Shown: positions 19,720 to 30,940, counted from the stretch's first letter. The stretch: 64,000 bases of DNA from Erwinia_E haradaeae_H (GCF_900698885.1 NZ_LR217705.1:1-64000), one strand, 5' to 3'. Numbers and translations are program-made. The notes: generated from the letters alone by a model not told the origin.

Positions 19720-21097
19720 TTTTAATTCTCCAGAAATTTCTATATAATCTAATGATTAGATACCTTTGATCTAAGTAAAGTACTGTTAATGTAATTTCAT
19801 TCAATGCATACACTCTTTATTCAGCATTGCATTGGTAAATTTTAAAAATTCTTCTAGGCTATACATAGCATAATATGTATTATTTTATGATATCATGTAA
19901 GTTCTATAAAAATATTAAATGTGCCTAAACAATGCTATCATTAGCATAACAATAAAAGCATCTACACAACTATAAAATAATTCTATAAAAGTGATTTATA
20001 GTAGGCAGCCTCTTCTCAGAACAAACTTAGTGTCATTATGAAAATAAAAAATTAAACCAAAATAACATATTCACTAAGAATCTTGGTGTAAACATTATAC
20101 AATAGTTAAACAATCTTTATTATTAACGAATCAGAAAAAAGGTTAATAAAAAATATCTACTATCTGAGATAGTAGATAATAGATATTAAAAACTAAACAA
20201 AAAAAACCACTAATAAATAATTAGCACCTATTTATATTATATAGTATAGGCCACAAAACCTCGAAATTGTCTATATCTACACCAAAACTAAACGCACAAC
20301 CAGATAATTATTTCGTGAAAATATTCTCATGTTGATTGATTATAAAAATAAAGTATTTCATTTTAGTGAATGACACATGATCTAATGAATATATGTAATT
20401 TCCCTTATTGTTATCAGATATAAGTATCAACTATTAGAAACAAATCAAAACTTAAATAATTTTTTATATCAGTTATTGACCTATATGACATCATATATCC
20501 CACCTAATCAGCAAGTATTTTATCTAATTTTTTATCGTATTCTATATTTTCTATTTTTCAAAACTCACATGTTAAAATTTACAAGATCTTCTACACTAAA
20601 AAACATAACCCCCATAGGTCATACTCAATATATAATATTTAGCAAGAACCTAAAAATATAATTAAATTAACATATATTAAGCTAAATTCTATAAAACATG
20701 TATAGATAATACATATAAATAAAACACAACAAATTCAGGATAAATTTTATACATATTTAACTTAGATTAAACATGTATATTACATGCTATCACTCAGTAT
20801 AATTCAGATTAATTAAGACAAAATAATCACTTTTATTAATGTAAGTTCAGTAGTGTTTTTTACATGTTTCAAAGATAACATGTATATATTGAATAAAATT
20901 CAAGATATAAATGTTGAATGTATTGTTTATATAATAATATTAAAATATATTATTATTTTCTCGATCAATAAAGCTAAATACTGTAATTATATTACACATT
21001 AGTTAAATTTTATTGGCGACGCTTTAAATTTCATAATATTCCTTTTATTAAGGGGAAAAACATACACGTGTAGTAGCAGAAATGGGACATTCATACC
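19720..21097. other. Gene-free spacer tadA–rpiA
   Basis: This is 1.38 kb between divergent genes. It is low-complexity and A/T-rich. An inverted repeat with 10-bp arms (ATAATAATAT, 20931–20940 and 20947–20956) lies 140 bp before rpiA. A 61-codon open frame at 20476–20661 has no family features and is not called. Confidence 0.5.
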
Positions 21098-21775
21098 ATG
21101 GCGCCTGATGAACTAAAAAAGACTGCTAGCTGGGCTGCGCTAAAATACGTTAGGTCCGGAACTATCATTGGCGTAGGAACTGGCTCAACTACTGCACACT
21201 TTATTGATGCTTTAGCATCTATCAAAAATCAGATTGCTGGTACAGTATCTAGTTCAGAAACTTCAAGCGCCAAACTCAAAGCATATGGTATTCCTGTCTT
21301 TGATCTTAATGAAGTTAGTCTGCTCCCCTTATATGTTGATGGCGCGGATGAAATTAATGATCAGTTACAAATGATTAAAGGGGGCGGAGCAGCATTAACA
21401 CGAGAGAAGATTATTGCAGCTGTTGCTGACTGTTTTATTTGTGTTGTAGATTCTTCAAAAAAAGTGAAAATACTTGGTCATGCCCCTCTTCCAATAGAAG
21501 TAATTCCAATGGCACGTTCTTATGTATCTCGTCAATTAATTAAGCTTGGCGGATGGCCAAAGCAACGACAGAACGTCATAACTGATAATGGTAATATTAT
21601 TCTTGATGTATATCATTTAAACATGAAAAACCCAATTCAATTAGAAAAAATCATCAATTCTTTAACAGGTGTGGTTACAGTCGGATTATTTGCTGAACGT
21701 GGAGCTGATATAGCCATTATCGGTACTACACGTGGAACACAAATACTCCAAAAAGATCACTGCACAGAATACTAA
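21098..21775 (+). CDS. rpiA: Ribose-5-phosphate isomerase A
   Basis: RpiA interconverts ribose 5-phosphate and ribulose 5-phosphate in the non-oxidative pentose phosphate pathway, feeding PRPP and purine synthesis. The product has 225 residues (E. coli 219). Conserved parts are GVGTGSTTAHFIDAL (phosphate binding), YVDGADEIN (catalytic Asp) and MIKGGGAALTREKI. The ribosome site is weak, so the start rests on alignment with MTQDELKK-type N-termini. Confidence 0.97.
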   Translation: MAPDELKKTASWAALKYVRSGTIIGVGTGSTTAHFIDALASIKNQIAGTVSSSETSSAKLKAYGIPVFDLNEVSLLPLYVDGADEINDQLQMIKGGGAALTREKIIAAVADCFICVVDSSKKVKILGHAPLPIEVIPMARSYVSRQLIKLGGWPKQRQNVITDNGNIILDVYHLNMKNPIQLEKIINSLTGVVTVGLFAERGADIAIIGTTRGTQILQKDHCTEY

Positions 21776-22018
21776 AAACTCATATAATTTTACAATGGGA
21801 TAAAAAAACACAATCCTGTTATTTTAGATACAATCTTTTGAGCATCTATAATTAAATACAGATATTATATACTATATAATATTACTACTTATCATTAATA
21901 ACTATTTAAGGTATTATATATTATTATAATAATACGTTCTTAAAACAATGCATAATGTTTAGTATTAAAACTAGAAAGTTATAAAAAATTTATAAAACAA
22001 CTATCTAAGTAATTAAAG

Positions 22019-22909
22019 ATGAATAATCCTTATTTAATTTTTCCTAATATCGATCCAATCATTATCTCCCTTGGACCAGTGTCACTTCACTGGTATGGGC
22101 TTATGTATTTAATAAGCTTTATGTTGATTCGGTGGATAGCAGTTAGAAGAGCTAGTCAATACAAAAATTTTTTATCTAAAGAAAATGTGAACGATCTACT
22201 ATCCATTGGCTTTTTCGGGGTATTTATTGGAGGTCGCCTAGGATATATGCTTTTCTATAATCTTCCTGTGTTGCTAAACGATCCTTTATCTATTTTTAAA
22301 ATATGGAATGGAGGGATGTCGTTTCATGGCGGTTTAATAGGGGTTATCATAGGAATATGGGTATTTTCTCGTCAGATACAACGTCATTTTTTTCAAGTAT
22401 CTGATTTCATAGCCCCTCTTATTCCTATTGGTTTAGGTGCAGGACGACTTGGGAACTATATTAATGGTGAATTATGGGGAAGAGTAAACACTCATTTGCC
22501 ATGGGCTACACTATTTCCTGGATCCTATAGTGAAGATATTAAAATAGCAGCTATTCATCCAGAATGGCAACAACTACTTCTAAATTATGGAGTGCTACCA
22601 CGTCATCCCTCTCAGTTATATGAGGCTATCTTAGAGGGTCTTATTTTATTTATCATTCTAAATTTGTTTATTTCAATTAAAAATCGTCCTCTAGGCGCTA
22701 TGTCTGGATTATTTTTAATTAGTTACAGTATTTCTAGAATTACTGTAGAACTATTTCGGCAACCTGATCCACAGATTGGTTTATTTTATGGTATTAGCAT
22801 GGGTCAAATTCTATCTATCCCAATGATAATTTCAGGGGTTCTAATCATAATCTGGGCTTATTACAACCATCATATAAATATAATAACCACTAAGCATCCG
22901 CCACACTAA
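22019..22909 (+). CDS. lgt: Prolipoprotein diacylglyceryl transferase
   Basis: Lgt moves a diacylglyceryl group from phosphatidylglycerol to the lipobox cysteine of prolipoproteins in the inner membrane. The product has 296 residues (E. coli 291) and is a multi-span membrane protein. Key pieces are MSFHGGLIGV (catalytic-region His), the Lgt signature GAGRLGNYINGELWGR (essential Arg) and RHPSQLYEA. No thyA follows, although lgt–thyA is the usual pair. Retention implies that the cell still makes lipoproteins. Confidence 0.97.
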   Translation: MNNPYLIFPNIDPIIISLGPVSLHWYGLMYLISFMLIRWIAVRRASQYKNFLSKENVNDLLSIGFFGVFIGGRLGYMLFYNLPVLLNDPLSIFKIWNGGMSFHGGLIGVIIGIWVFSRQIQRHFFQVSDFIAPLIPIGLGAGRLGNYINGELWGRVNTHLPWATLFPGSYSEDIKIAAIHPEWQQLLLNYGVLPRHPSQLYEAILEGLILFIILNLFISIKNRPLGAMSGLFLISYSISRITVELFRQPDPQIGLFYGISMGQILSIPMIISGVLIIIWAYYNHHINIITTKHPPH

Positions 22910-23917
22910 TACTCTTTCATACATAACATGTATATTATATAAATTATTATATAAATATATATTATATAAATATATAAATAGTGTAATTAAATACATGTAC
23001 GCTTATTGTTATCGTTCAAAAATTATAAGAGATTATAAGAGATATAAAAAAAAATTTAACATATAATTAATATTCATTTCTATATCTAATTTTTAAAGCT
23101 TATAATAGAAAAAATCTTGTTTTTAATTATTTACCTACCTCTCTATCTAGAGACAATTCTGCTATTTTGAACACATTCTTACTCAAAATTTTCATATCAT
23201 AAAAAAATTCTACCTAAAATGTGAATTAGTTTTAACTATAAAAATATTTTTATATTAAAAACCACTGGTATATGAAAGTCCATTTCTTTAATATATAGTT
23301 AAAGATTATTTAAATTTTTTAGAATAAAAAATATATTTTATACCTTAGTTTTCTAAAACATACTGCTAATACACATATAAGTTAATCAATAAACTCAAAG
23401 CTGTTGGTTATATGATCTCTTCTCTAACAAATTACGAAATTAAACGTAAACTTATTTAATAAAAACAACCCCTTTATTTTAAAAAATAAGTTCAATGCTA
23501 TTATGATTTTAATATAAAAATATTATACAAAATAATATTTAAGTTATGCACATCTTGCCATGAAGACATGGAAAGAGATAAAAATCGTAAACAATTTACT
23601 CCATTAAACATAACTATAAAACTATAGCATGGAATATTTTATATTATGCTATAATTTTGTTAATTATGAGTGACGCACTTCTTTTTAAGAAAAAATTTGA
23701 AAATTAATTCTTTTTTAAAAGATATATTACGTCTCACCAAAAAATTCAGGATATACTAACCTCACTGGAAGTAAACGATAAATCTTACAAATACTAAGTA
23801 AATAAAAATCCATTATCAGCAACTACGACACCAATAATACTTTACAACTAATTCTAATTACTTGGTGTAACGTGATTAATATCAAATTAAACGCTCCAAA
23901 TAGCGTGAGCACTACTT
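22910..23917. other. Gene-free spacer lgt–polA
   Basis: This is 1.0 kb of A/T-rich DNA. The position where thyA usually follows lgt holds no recognisable thymidylate synthase. An inverted repeat TATAGCAT (23623–23630) / ATGCTATA (23646–23653) is present. Confidence 0.5.
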
Positions 23918-26710
23918 ATGGCTAATCTTTTAGACAATTCTCTTATTCTAGTTGATGCTTTTTCATATTTCTATCGTGCTTATTATGCTTGCCCTCATTT
24001 AAGTACATCATCTGGTTTTCCAACCGGGGCTATCTACGGCACGTTAAACATGCTCCGTGCTTTAATGTTTAAATATCAACCTACCCATATTGCTATTATA
24101 TTTGATGTAAAGGGAAAAACATTTCGCGATGATATCTTTGCAAGATATAAAAATCATCGTCCATTAATGCCGGATGATCTATGTATTCAATTGAAACCTT
24201 TAAAAGAAATTATTAGAGCTATGGGTTTACCAATACTAGCCATCTCTGGCGTTGAAGCAGATGACGTAATAGGTACTCTAGCATTAGAAGCGGAAATATT
24301 AGGTCAAACCGTATTAATTAGCACAAGTGATAAAGATATGGCTCAGTTAGTAACACGTAAAATTCATTTAATCAATACAATGAATAATACCGTATTTGGA
24401 CCAGAAGAGATAATAAAAAAATATGGCGTCCCACCTATTCTAATAATCGACCTACTTGCCTTAATGGGTGATGCATCTGATAATATCCCAGGAGTCCAGG
24501 GAATTGGCCGCAAGACTGCTATTACATTACTACAAAAATTTGATGGTATTAAGGATATCTATAAAAATTTAGAGACAATATCATCTCTTAATATTCATAA
24601 TTCTCAAAATATAATAAAAAAATTAAAAAAATATAAAGATGACGCTTTCCTTTCTTATCAATTAGCTATGATTAAAACTAATGTTACACTTAATATTACT
24701 AGTAATCAGTTAATCCCAAAAGATCCAAATATAGAGGATCTTCGATTATTATTTAAAAATCTTGAATTAAATAAATGGATAGCTCACTTAGATGATGAAA
24801 AATTATGGCGCTCACATAAAAGAATGAACTTAAAAAAAACAAAAGAAATTACCTCAAACAATCCTATAATAAGATCAGAGATATACAACCCAAAGGTTTT
24901 AAATACCTATTTTACTATTTTAGACCAAATAACTTTTTCTCTTTGGTTGAATAAATTAAAACACAGTAAATGTTTTGCATTAAATTTAGAAACCAATTCA
25001 GTGGATGCTCTAACGACTAGTATTATTGGATTCTCTTTCGCAGTAATACCAGGTGAAGCAGCCTATTTACCAATACTACATGATTATCCAAATGCTCCTA
25101 CTCAATTAGCCTACGAGGATGTCCTCGTGGCCCTCAAGCCACTATTAGAAAATGCAAAAATTGCAAAAATTGGAAAAAACCTCAAATTTGATCGCGGAGT
25201 TTTAAAAAGACACAATATTGAATTACAAGGTATGTGCTTTGATACAAAATTAGAATCTTACGCATTAAATAGTATAAACAATGGACATGATATATATACC
25301 TTAGCACACAGATGGTTAGGCTATGATTTAACATTACTCACTAAAATTACTCAAGAAGGTAAAAACCAACTAACCTTTAATAAGTTATCTCTTACAAAGG
25401 CAACTCATTACGCAGCGAGCTGTGCAGATATTACATTACAGTTACATTATAAAATGTGGAAAGAACTAGAAAAAAAACAAGGTCCTAAACATATATTTGA
25501 ACAAATTGAAATGCCACTAGTTCCTGTACTGTCACGTATAGAACAGCATGGAGTCTTAATTAACCAACATTTATTATCTAAGTGCTCCCAAGAAATTGGA
25601 GACCGTTTAATTAAATTAGAATTAAAGGCACACAAGATAGCTGGAGAATCATTTAACCTAGCCTCACCAAAACAATTAAAAAATATTTTATTTTATAAAA
25701 ATGGTTTAAAATCACTTAAAAAAACGTCTAATGGTAATTTATCTACCAGTGAAGAAGTGCTTTCTAAACTAGCAATAGAACATCCACTACCCGAAGTAAT
25801 CTTAGAATACCGTAGTTTATCTAAAATCAAATCAGCTTATACAGATAAACTACCCCGCATGATCCACCCAGAAACTCGGCGAGTACATACATCTTATCAC
25901 CAAGCAGTTACGGTAACCGGACGTCTCTCTTCTAGTAATCCAAACCTACAAAGCATCCCAGCTCGAAGTAGTGAAGGACGTCGCATTAGACAAGCATTTA
26001 CAGCCGCTCAAGGCAACTGTCTTATAGCTGCGGATTACTCACAAATCGAATTACGCATTATGGCGCATTTCTCACAAGACAGAGGGCTACTATCAGCATT
26101 TTCTAAAGAACAAGATATTCATTGCGTTACAGCTTCAGAAGTGTTCGGAATTAATTTTTCAAAAGTTAGCAAAGAACAAAGACAGCGCGCTAAAACAATT
26201 AATTTCGGTTTAATATACGGCATGAGTCCTTTTGGTTTGGCACGTCAGCTACATATTAGTGTCAAAGAAGCTAAAATCTATGTAGATTGTTATTTCGATC
26301 GATATCCTGGAGTTTTCCAATACATGAAAAACACTCGTGAGCAAGCTTTAGAAAATGGTTATGTTTCAACACTATATGGTCGCCGCTTGTATTTGCCAAA
26401 TATTCAAGATAAAAACATTATGCGTCGCAAAGCCGCAGAACGCGCAGCTATTAATGCGCCAATGCAAGGAACAGCGGCCGATATAATTAAACGCACTATG
26501 ATTAATATCGATCAATGGCTCTCACAACAAAAACATCCAGCATTTAAAATGATTATGCAAGTACATGACGAATTAGTTTTCGAGGCACAAATAGATACTG
26601 CAAAAGAAGCTTCTATAAAAATTTGCTCCATAATGGAGAATAGTGAAAATCTTGATGTACCACTACGTGTAGATATTGGAATAGGTAAAAATTGGGACCA
26701 AGCCCATTAA
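23918..26710 (+). CDS. polA: DNA polymerase I, proofreading site altered
   Basis: PolA removes RNA primers and fills repair gaps. The product has 930 residues (E. coli 928). The N-terminal 5'-nuclease domain is intact (ILVDAFSY, EADDVIGT, STSDKDMAQ, MGDASDNIPG). The C-terminal polymerase has DYSQIELRIMAH, the O-helix KTINFGLIYGM and MQVHDELVFE. In the middle 3'-5' exonuclease domain, two of four metal-binding acids are replaced. The residue matching E. coli Asp355 is Asn356 (LNLETNS, codon AAT at 24983) and that matching Asp501 is Cys502 (YAASCAD, codon TGT at 25421). Glu357 and Asp424 equivalents remain. Proofreading is therefore probably lost or weak, as in many bacterial Pol I enzymes, though not in enterobacterial ones. 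A small hairpin follows the stop. Confidence 0.97.
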   Translation: MANLLDNSLILVDAFSYFYRAYYACPHLSTSSGFPTGAIYGTLNMLRALMFKYQPTHIAIIFDVKGKTFRDDIFARYKNHRPLMPDDLCIQLKPLKEIIRAMGLPILAISGVEADDVIGTLALEAEILGQTVLISTSDKDMAQLVTRKIHLINTMNNTVFGPEEIIKKYGVPPILIIDLLALMGDASDNIPGVQGIGRKTAITLLQKFDGIKDIYKNLETISSLNIHNSQNIIKKLKKYKDDAFLSYQLAMIKTNVTLNITSNQLIPKDPNIEDLRLLFKNLELNKWIAHLDDEKLWRSHKRMNLKKTKEITSNNPIIRSEIYNPKVLNTYFTILDQITFSLWLNKLKHSKCFALNLETNSVDALTTSIIGFSFAVIPGEAAYLPILHDYPNAPTQLAYEDVLVALKPLLENAKIAKIGKNLKFDRGVLKRHNIELQGMCFDTKLESYALNSINNGHDIYTLAHRWLGYDLTLLTKITQEGKNQLTFNKLSLTKATHYAASCADITLQLHYKMWKELEKKQGPKHIFEQIEMPLVPVLSRIEQHGVLINQHLLSKCSQEIGDRLIKLELKAHKIAGESFNLASPKQLKNILFYKNGLKSLKKTSNGNLSTSEEVLSKLAIEHPLPEVILEYRSLSKIKSAYTDKLPRMIHPETRRVHTSYHQAVTVTGRLSSSNPNLQSIPARSSEGRRIRQAFTAAQGNCLIAADYSQIELRIMAHFSQDRGLLSAFSKEQDIHCVTASEVFGINFSKVSKEQRQRAKTINFGLIYGMSPFGLARQLHISVKEAKIYVDCYFDRYPGVFQYMKNTREQALENGYVSTLYGRRLYLPNIQDKNIMRRKAAERAAINAPMQGTAADIIKRTMINIDQWLSQQKHPAFKMIMQVHDELVFEAQIDTAKEASIKICSIMENSENLDVPLRVDIGIGKNWDQAH

Positions 26711-26715
26711 AATTA

Positions 26716-26734
26716 TTACCAGTCAAACTGGTAA
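26716..26734 (+). terminator. Hairpin just after polA
   Basis: TTACCAGT-CAA-ACTGGTAA is a perfect 8-bp stem with a 3-nt loop, 6 bp past the polA stop. There is no U-tract after it, so if it ends transcription it is not a classical intrinsic terminator. No Spot 42 RNA sequence, which follows polA in E. coli, is visible. Confidence 0.45.
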
Positions 26735-27003
26735 ACCACCATAACTAACTTAACATCTAAAATAAATCTTTATATAGGTGCTCTAACAATAATATATTAA
26801 TCAATGCATCATGAAAATATCTTTTCTTTAGTGTAAATTAAAATATAAACTTGATAAAATAAAAATAATTAAATCCCGATACTCTATTAAAACATAATCA
26901 GTAAATAGCACACACGGATATTACTATAATAAAAAACATAATTATGCGAATTTTATATTAAATTAAGAAATCTATTACATATCTAGAATGAGGAAAATCT
27001 GTT

Positions 27004-28041
27004 ATGAATAAAAATCCTCTTAACTATAAAGATTCAGGGGTAGACATCCATAAAAGTAATATTTTTGTAAAACATCTTAAAAAGATTGCAAAAAAAACTT
27101 CTCGTCCAGAAGTAATACAAGGACCAGGTGGCTTTGCAGCTTTATGCGCTATACCAAAAAATTATCGCGAACCAATCTTAGTATCCAGCACAGACGGTGT
27201 GGGCACTAAAATAAAATTAGCAATGCAATTTAAATTCTACGAGACAATTGGTATTGACGTAGTTGCTATGTGTGTAAATGATATAATCGTATTAGGTGCT
27301 GAACCACTCTTTTTCTTAGATTACTATGCAACTAATCATATTAAAATTAACACCATTTCTTCTATTATAGATGGTATTACTAAAGGTTGTTTAAAATCAG
27401 GTTGCTCTTTAATTGGCGGTGAAACAGCTGAAATGCCAGGTATATATAAGGGGGAAGATTATGATATAGCAGGTTTTTGTGTTGGAATAGTAGAAAAAGA
27501 AAAAATTATTAATGGAAAAAAGATAAAGGATGGTGATATATTAATTGCACTTAGCTCCAGCGGTCCACATGCAAATGGATACTCTCTTATTAATAAAATT
27601 ATCAATGATAATAATATTGATATACAAAAAACCTACATAAGAAACAAACCTCTAATAGATGACTTATTACAACCAACTCGAATTTATGTAAAAAACATCT
27701 TAACCTTAATCGAAGAAATAGAATTGAATGCTATTGTTCATATCACTGGAGGTGGATTTTGGGATAATATCCCTCGAGTGCTACCAGATCATACTCAAGC
27801 AATTCTAAATGAATCTGCCTGGGAATGGCCTGAAATATTTAAATGGATTCAAAAATCTGGAAATATTAGTCGTTTTGATATGTATCATACTTTTAACTGT
27901 GGTGTTGGTATGATAATTGCATTACATCCATCAGTGGCAAATAAAGCATTAAAAAAAATGACTGATTATGGTGAAACAGCTTGGAAAATCGGAGTTATTA
28001 AAGCCTCATCCTCCAGTACTCGTGTAGTAATTAACCCATGA
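27004..28041 (+). CDS. purM: Phosphoribosylformylglycinamidine cyclo-ligase (AIR synthetase)
   Basis: PurM closes the imidazole ring of aminoimidazole ribotide from FGAM, directly after PurL. The product has 345 residues, equal to E. coli. Conserved segments are STDGVGTKIKLAM, VAMCVNDIIVLGAEPLFFLDY, LIGGETAEMPG, SSSGPHANGYSL and HITGGGFWDNIPR. A GAGGAAAA ribosome site precedes the ATG. The last codons overlap purN by 4 bp (ATGA), the standard purMN operon. Confidence 0.98.
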   Translation: MNKNPLNYKDSGVDIHKSNIFVKHLKKIAKKTSRPEVIQGPGGFAALCAIPKNYREPILVSSTDGVGTKIKLAMQFKFYETIGIDVVAMCVNDIIVLGAEPLFFLDYYATNHIKINTISSIIDGITKGCLKSGCSLIGGETAEMPGIYKGEDYDIAGFCVGIVEKEKIINGKKIKDGDILIALSSSGPHANGYSLINKIINDNNIDIQKTYIRNKPLIDDLLQPTRIYVKNILTLIEEIELNAIVHITGGGFWDNIPRVLPDHTQAILNESAWEWPEIFKWIQKSGNISRFDMYHTFNCGVGMIIALHPSVANKALKKMTDYGETAWKIGVIKASSSSTRVVINP

Positions 28042-28679
28042 AACAAATAGTCATACTAGTATCTGGAAATGGTACTAACTTACAAGCTATATTAGATGCC
28101 CATCTTACTACAAAAATCTCTAGCAAGATAGCAGCTGTTATTAGTAATAATTCTAACGCTTTTGCTATAAAACGAGCACAACTCGCTCACGTTACTACTC
28201 ATGTAATAACAGATAAACAATACAAGAAATCAAAATTATTCAATAAAATATTAATCAAAACAATAAAAACTTATAATCCAGATTTAATAATACTAGCTGG
28301 TTACATGCGTATTTTAAATACAGAATTTGTTACATATTATTCCGGAAAAATACTTAATATTCACCCTTCCTTACTGCCAAAATACCCGGGTCTTAAAACA
28401 CATCAGCGTGCAATAGAAAATGGTGAAAAACAGCATGGAACCTCTATACATTTTGTTACTGAACAAGTAGACAATGGACCGATTGTTTTACAAGTAGCAG
28501 TCCCAATATTTTATACTGACACTGAATATACCCTCAAAATGCGAGTAAAATATCAAGAAAATATCATCTACCCACGTGTCATAAAATGGTTTATTGATGG
28601 TCGTCTAGAAATGCGTGAAAATTCAGCTTGGTTGGATGGAAAAAAATTACCTAATACAGGTTATAAAAAATCAAATTAA
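28038..28679 (+). CDS. purN: Phosphoribosylglycinamide formyltransferase (GAR transformylase)
   Basis: PurN transfers a formyl group from 10-formyl-tetrahydrofolate to GAR, the third purine step. The product has 213 residues (E. coli 212). The catalytic trio is present as Asn107 and His109 in LNIHPSLLP and Asp145 in VDNGPIV. The phosphate loop SGNGTNLQAIL lies at residues 9–19. Translation is coupled to purM by ATGA overlap. An inverted repeat follows 23 nt after the stop. Confidence 0.98.
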   Translation: MKQIVILVSGNGTNLQAILDAHLTTKISSKIAAVISNNSNAFAIKRAQLAHVTTHVITDKQYKKSKLFNKILIKTIKTYNPDLIILAGYMRILNTEFVTYYSGKILNIHPSLLPKYPGLKTHQRAIENGEKQHGTSIHFVTEQVDNGPIVLQVAVPIFYTDTEYTLKMRVKYQENIIYPRVIKWFIDGRLEMRENSAWLDGKKLPNTGYKKSN

Positions 28680-28701
28680 TAAAAACATAAAATACTATAA
28701 A

Positions 28702-28746
28702 AATTAGACAATTAAAAATCAACATTACAACTATATTTGTCTAATT
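28702..28746 (+). terminator. Inverted repeat after purN
   Basis: AATTAGACAA (28702–28711) pairs exactly with TTGTCTAATT (28737–28746) across a 25-nt loop. It lies just past the purMN operon and is a candidate 3'-end structure. Confidence 0.4.
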
Positions 28747-28982
28747 AACAAAAACAAAATATCATGTATATGATAGAGTTAATTTTATTAAAAAAATACT
28801 AAAACAAAAATAAATTTCATATTAATTGTACATATTCATCTGTTCTACATAATATCAAATACCTTACTTAAGATTTTTAAAAAACTGCATAGTATAATAT
28901 AGTACAAAAAAATTATTTTACAAGTTCTTCCAAAGAATAGGACATTTACTTGATAGCTACTATTTACAAAGCAATATATTTA

Positions 28983-29002
28983 ATATTAAATTAATTTAAT
29001 AT
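28983..29002. repeat. Perfect 20-bp palindrome, A/T only
   Basis: Two 10-bp arms meet without a loop. The site lies in the gene-free region after purN. A/T-only palindromes of this size can arise by chance in such DNA. Confidence 0.8.
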
Positions 29003-29636
29003 AAATTAAATATCAATTAAATATTAATTTTTAAAATTCTTATATATTAGTTAATTAAATACAAAACTATTCTTTATATGACACATGAACTAAAAATCTC
29101 CTATTAATTTATATTAAAAGATCACCTATTAGATTAATTAAATCTAATAATAAAAATTTATTGCTAATATACCCACATAACATTATAAATATGAAATATT
29201 AGGTGCTATTTTTTTTAAAAAAGTATTATTCTATAATAATCTAAAATAGTAAATAAAAATACTACAAGTTATTATATATAAAAGTATTAATCAGAAAAAT
29301 TTTAGTTCCTAAATACATACTTGAGATAAACACACCTAGAATCTATTCTATATAAATTTCTAATAATTAATAATTAATTAACACATACATAATATGCGTA
29401 ACAGTCAAAATTAAACATTCCATACAAAATCCTATTTAAACCTATACTTTATATATAGAAAACCTATATTATTCTGTATAACTTATACATACATATACAT
29501 GTAACCAATAACAATCATATAACATATAATCAATATATATATACATATACTAAATTTTAATTTTTACATATGCTTTAATAAGTACGATAAAATATAAAAT
29601 TTTATTGCTTTTATGAAAAATAAATGCTAAAATATA

Positions 29637-29699
29637 CCTAGCTTGTCTAGGATAATAAGAACATTAGTTACTAACTTCTAGTTCTGTATTTACATACAG
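29637..29699. repeat. Cluster of three short inverted repeats at the composition switch
   Basis: In order: CCTAG-CTTGT-CTAGG (29637–29651), TTAG-TTA-CTAA (29664–29674) and CTGTAT-TTAC-ATACAG (29684–29699). All three are perfect and fall within 63 bp at the exact point where strand bias reverses. Confidence 0.7.
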
Positions 29700-30550
29700 T
29701 ATGTTCTGGTTCTGTAGTTTCTTTGTTAACTATTGCACTATAATGTCTTTTGTTATTTATTTAGATCGGTTATTATTGTTGGTCTATTGTCTTTGTTTAG
29801 GTTATTTGATTATTTGTTTGTATTTTAGTTTTTAAAAAGGAGAAAGGAGATTTACTTAGATTTTTAAGTAATTTTTATTTTTAAAGTTTATTTGTATTTT
29901 TTAGGAAGTTTTAAAATTCAATGGTATTACCATATTTTACTATGTACTTAAGGTAACTTTTATTTATATAAAGAAAGAGTTTTGAAAGTTTTATTGTGTG
30001 TAAATAATATATATATATTATTACAGCTTAATTTTTAGGTTTATAGTTTATATAGGTTATAGGGTTATTTATTTTTTGATTTAATTTTTATTAGTGTAGT
30101 ATTTGTTGATAGTATGTTTTATGCAGGATATACTCAAATGTAAAATTTATTCGAGATTTATGGGAAATTGTGATTTTATTAATTATCAAAATTTCATATA
30201 AAATTTTGAATTTCTGGTTTTAGTAAAAACTTTTATATATATACTTATTCTTGATTTGATGATTTAATATAAATTATGTCATATTTATATATGACTAGAA
30301 GTTATATGATTAGAAATTTTTAGAGATGATATTATATATTTATATAGGTAATTGTAACTATACAATTGGTTTAGATTTTAATTTTATAATATTAAATTTA
30401 TAATATTTTATAATATTAAAATATTAAAATATATGAAGATATTAATTTTAAGGTTATTAGTATAAATTTGTGTAATTTAAGTTTAATTAAAGTATATATT
30501 AATAATTAATAAAATAAAATTGGATTTTGAGTAAAATATGAATAAAATAT

Positions 30551-30576
30551 AAGATATTCTTAAAAGATATTCTTAA
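30551..30576. repeat. 13-bp tandem duplication
   Basis: AAGATATTCTTAA occurs twice head to tail without mismatch, in the spacer before sppA. Confidence 0.85.
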
Positions 30577-30940
30577 TTTTATTTATATTAGTTGTATAGT
30601 TTATATTAGCTGTATATTTATAAAAATTTCTAAAATAAGGTAAGAATTAAGTCAGATTGGATTTATTTATATTGAGTTATATTCATTAGATTGTTTTTTT
30701 TTGATTTTAAAATTTTATTTTGGATTATAGAACTTTATATTTTGTCATATTTAGTTTAGAGTTAAATAAATCATTAGAGTTATAAAAAATCATTAAACCA
30801 TAAGAATGTTATATTCTATTAAATTATTTTAGATTTGCATAAATTTTTATAGCAGGTTTTTAGATTATCAAATTATTTTAGTTGAATTTTTAATAATTAA
30901 GATATTTTTAGTTTTTATTTTATTTATTTTTTGTTTCAAT

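Noticed and set aside
20476..20661. 61-codon open frame on the + strand
   Set aside because: Composition is dominated by Phe/Tyr/Ile as in random A/T-rich DNA. No family features or ribosome site.
29999..30007. TGTAAATAA as a DnaA box near the candidate origin
   Set aside because: A single one-mismatch 9-mer is expected by chance in such AT-rich DNA. No cluster was seen.
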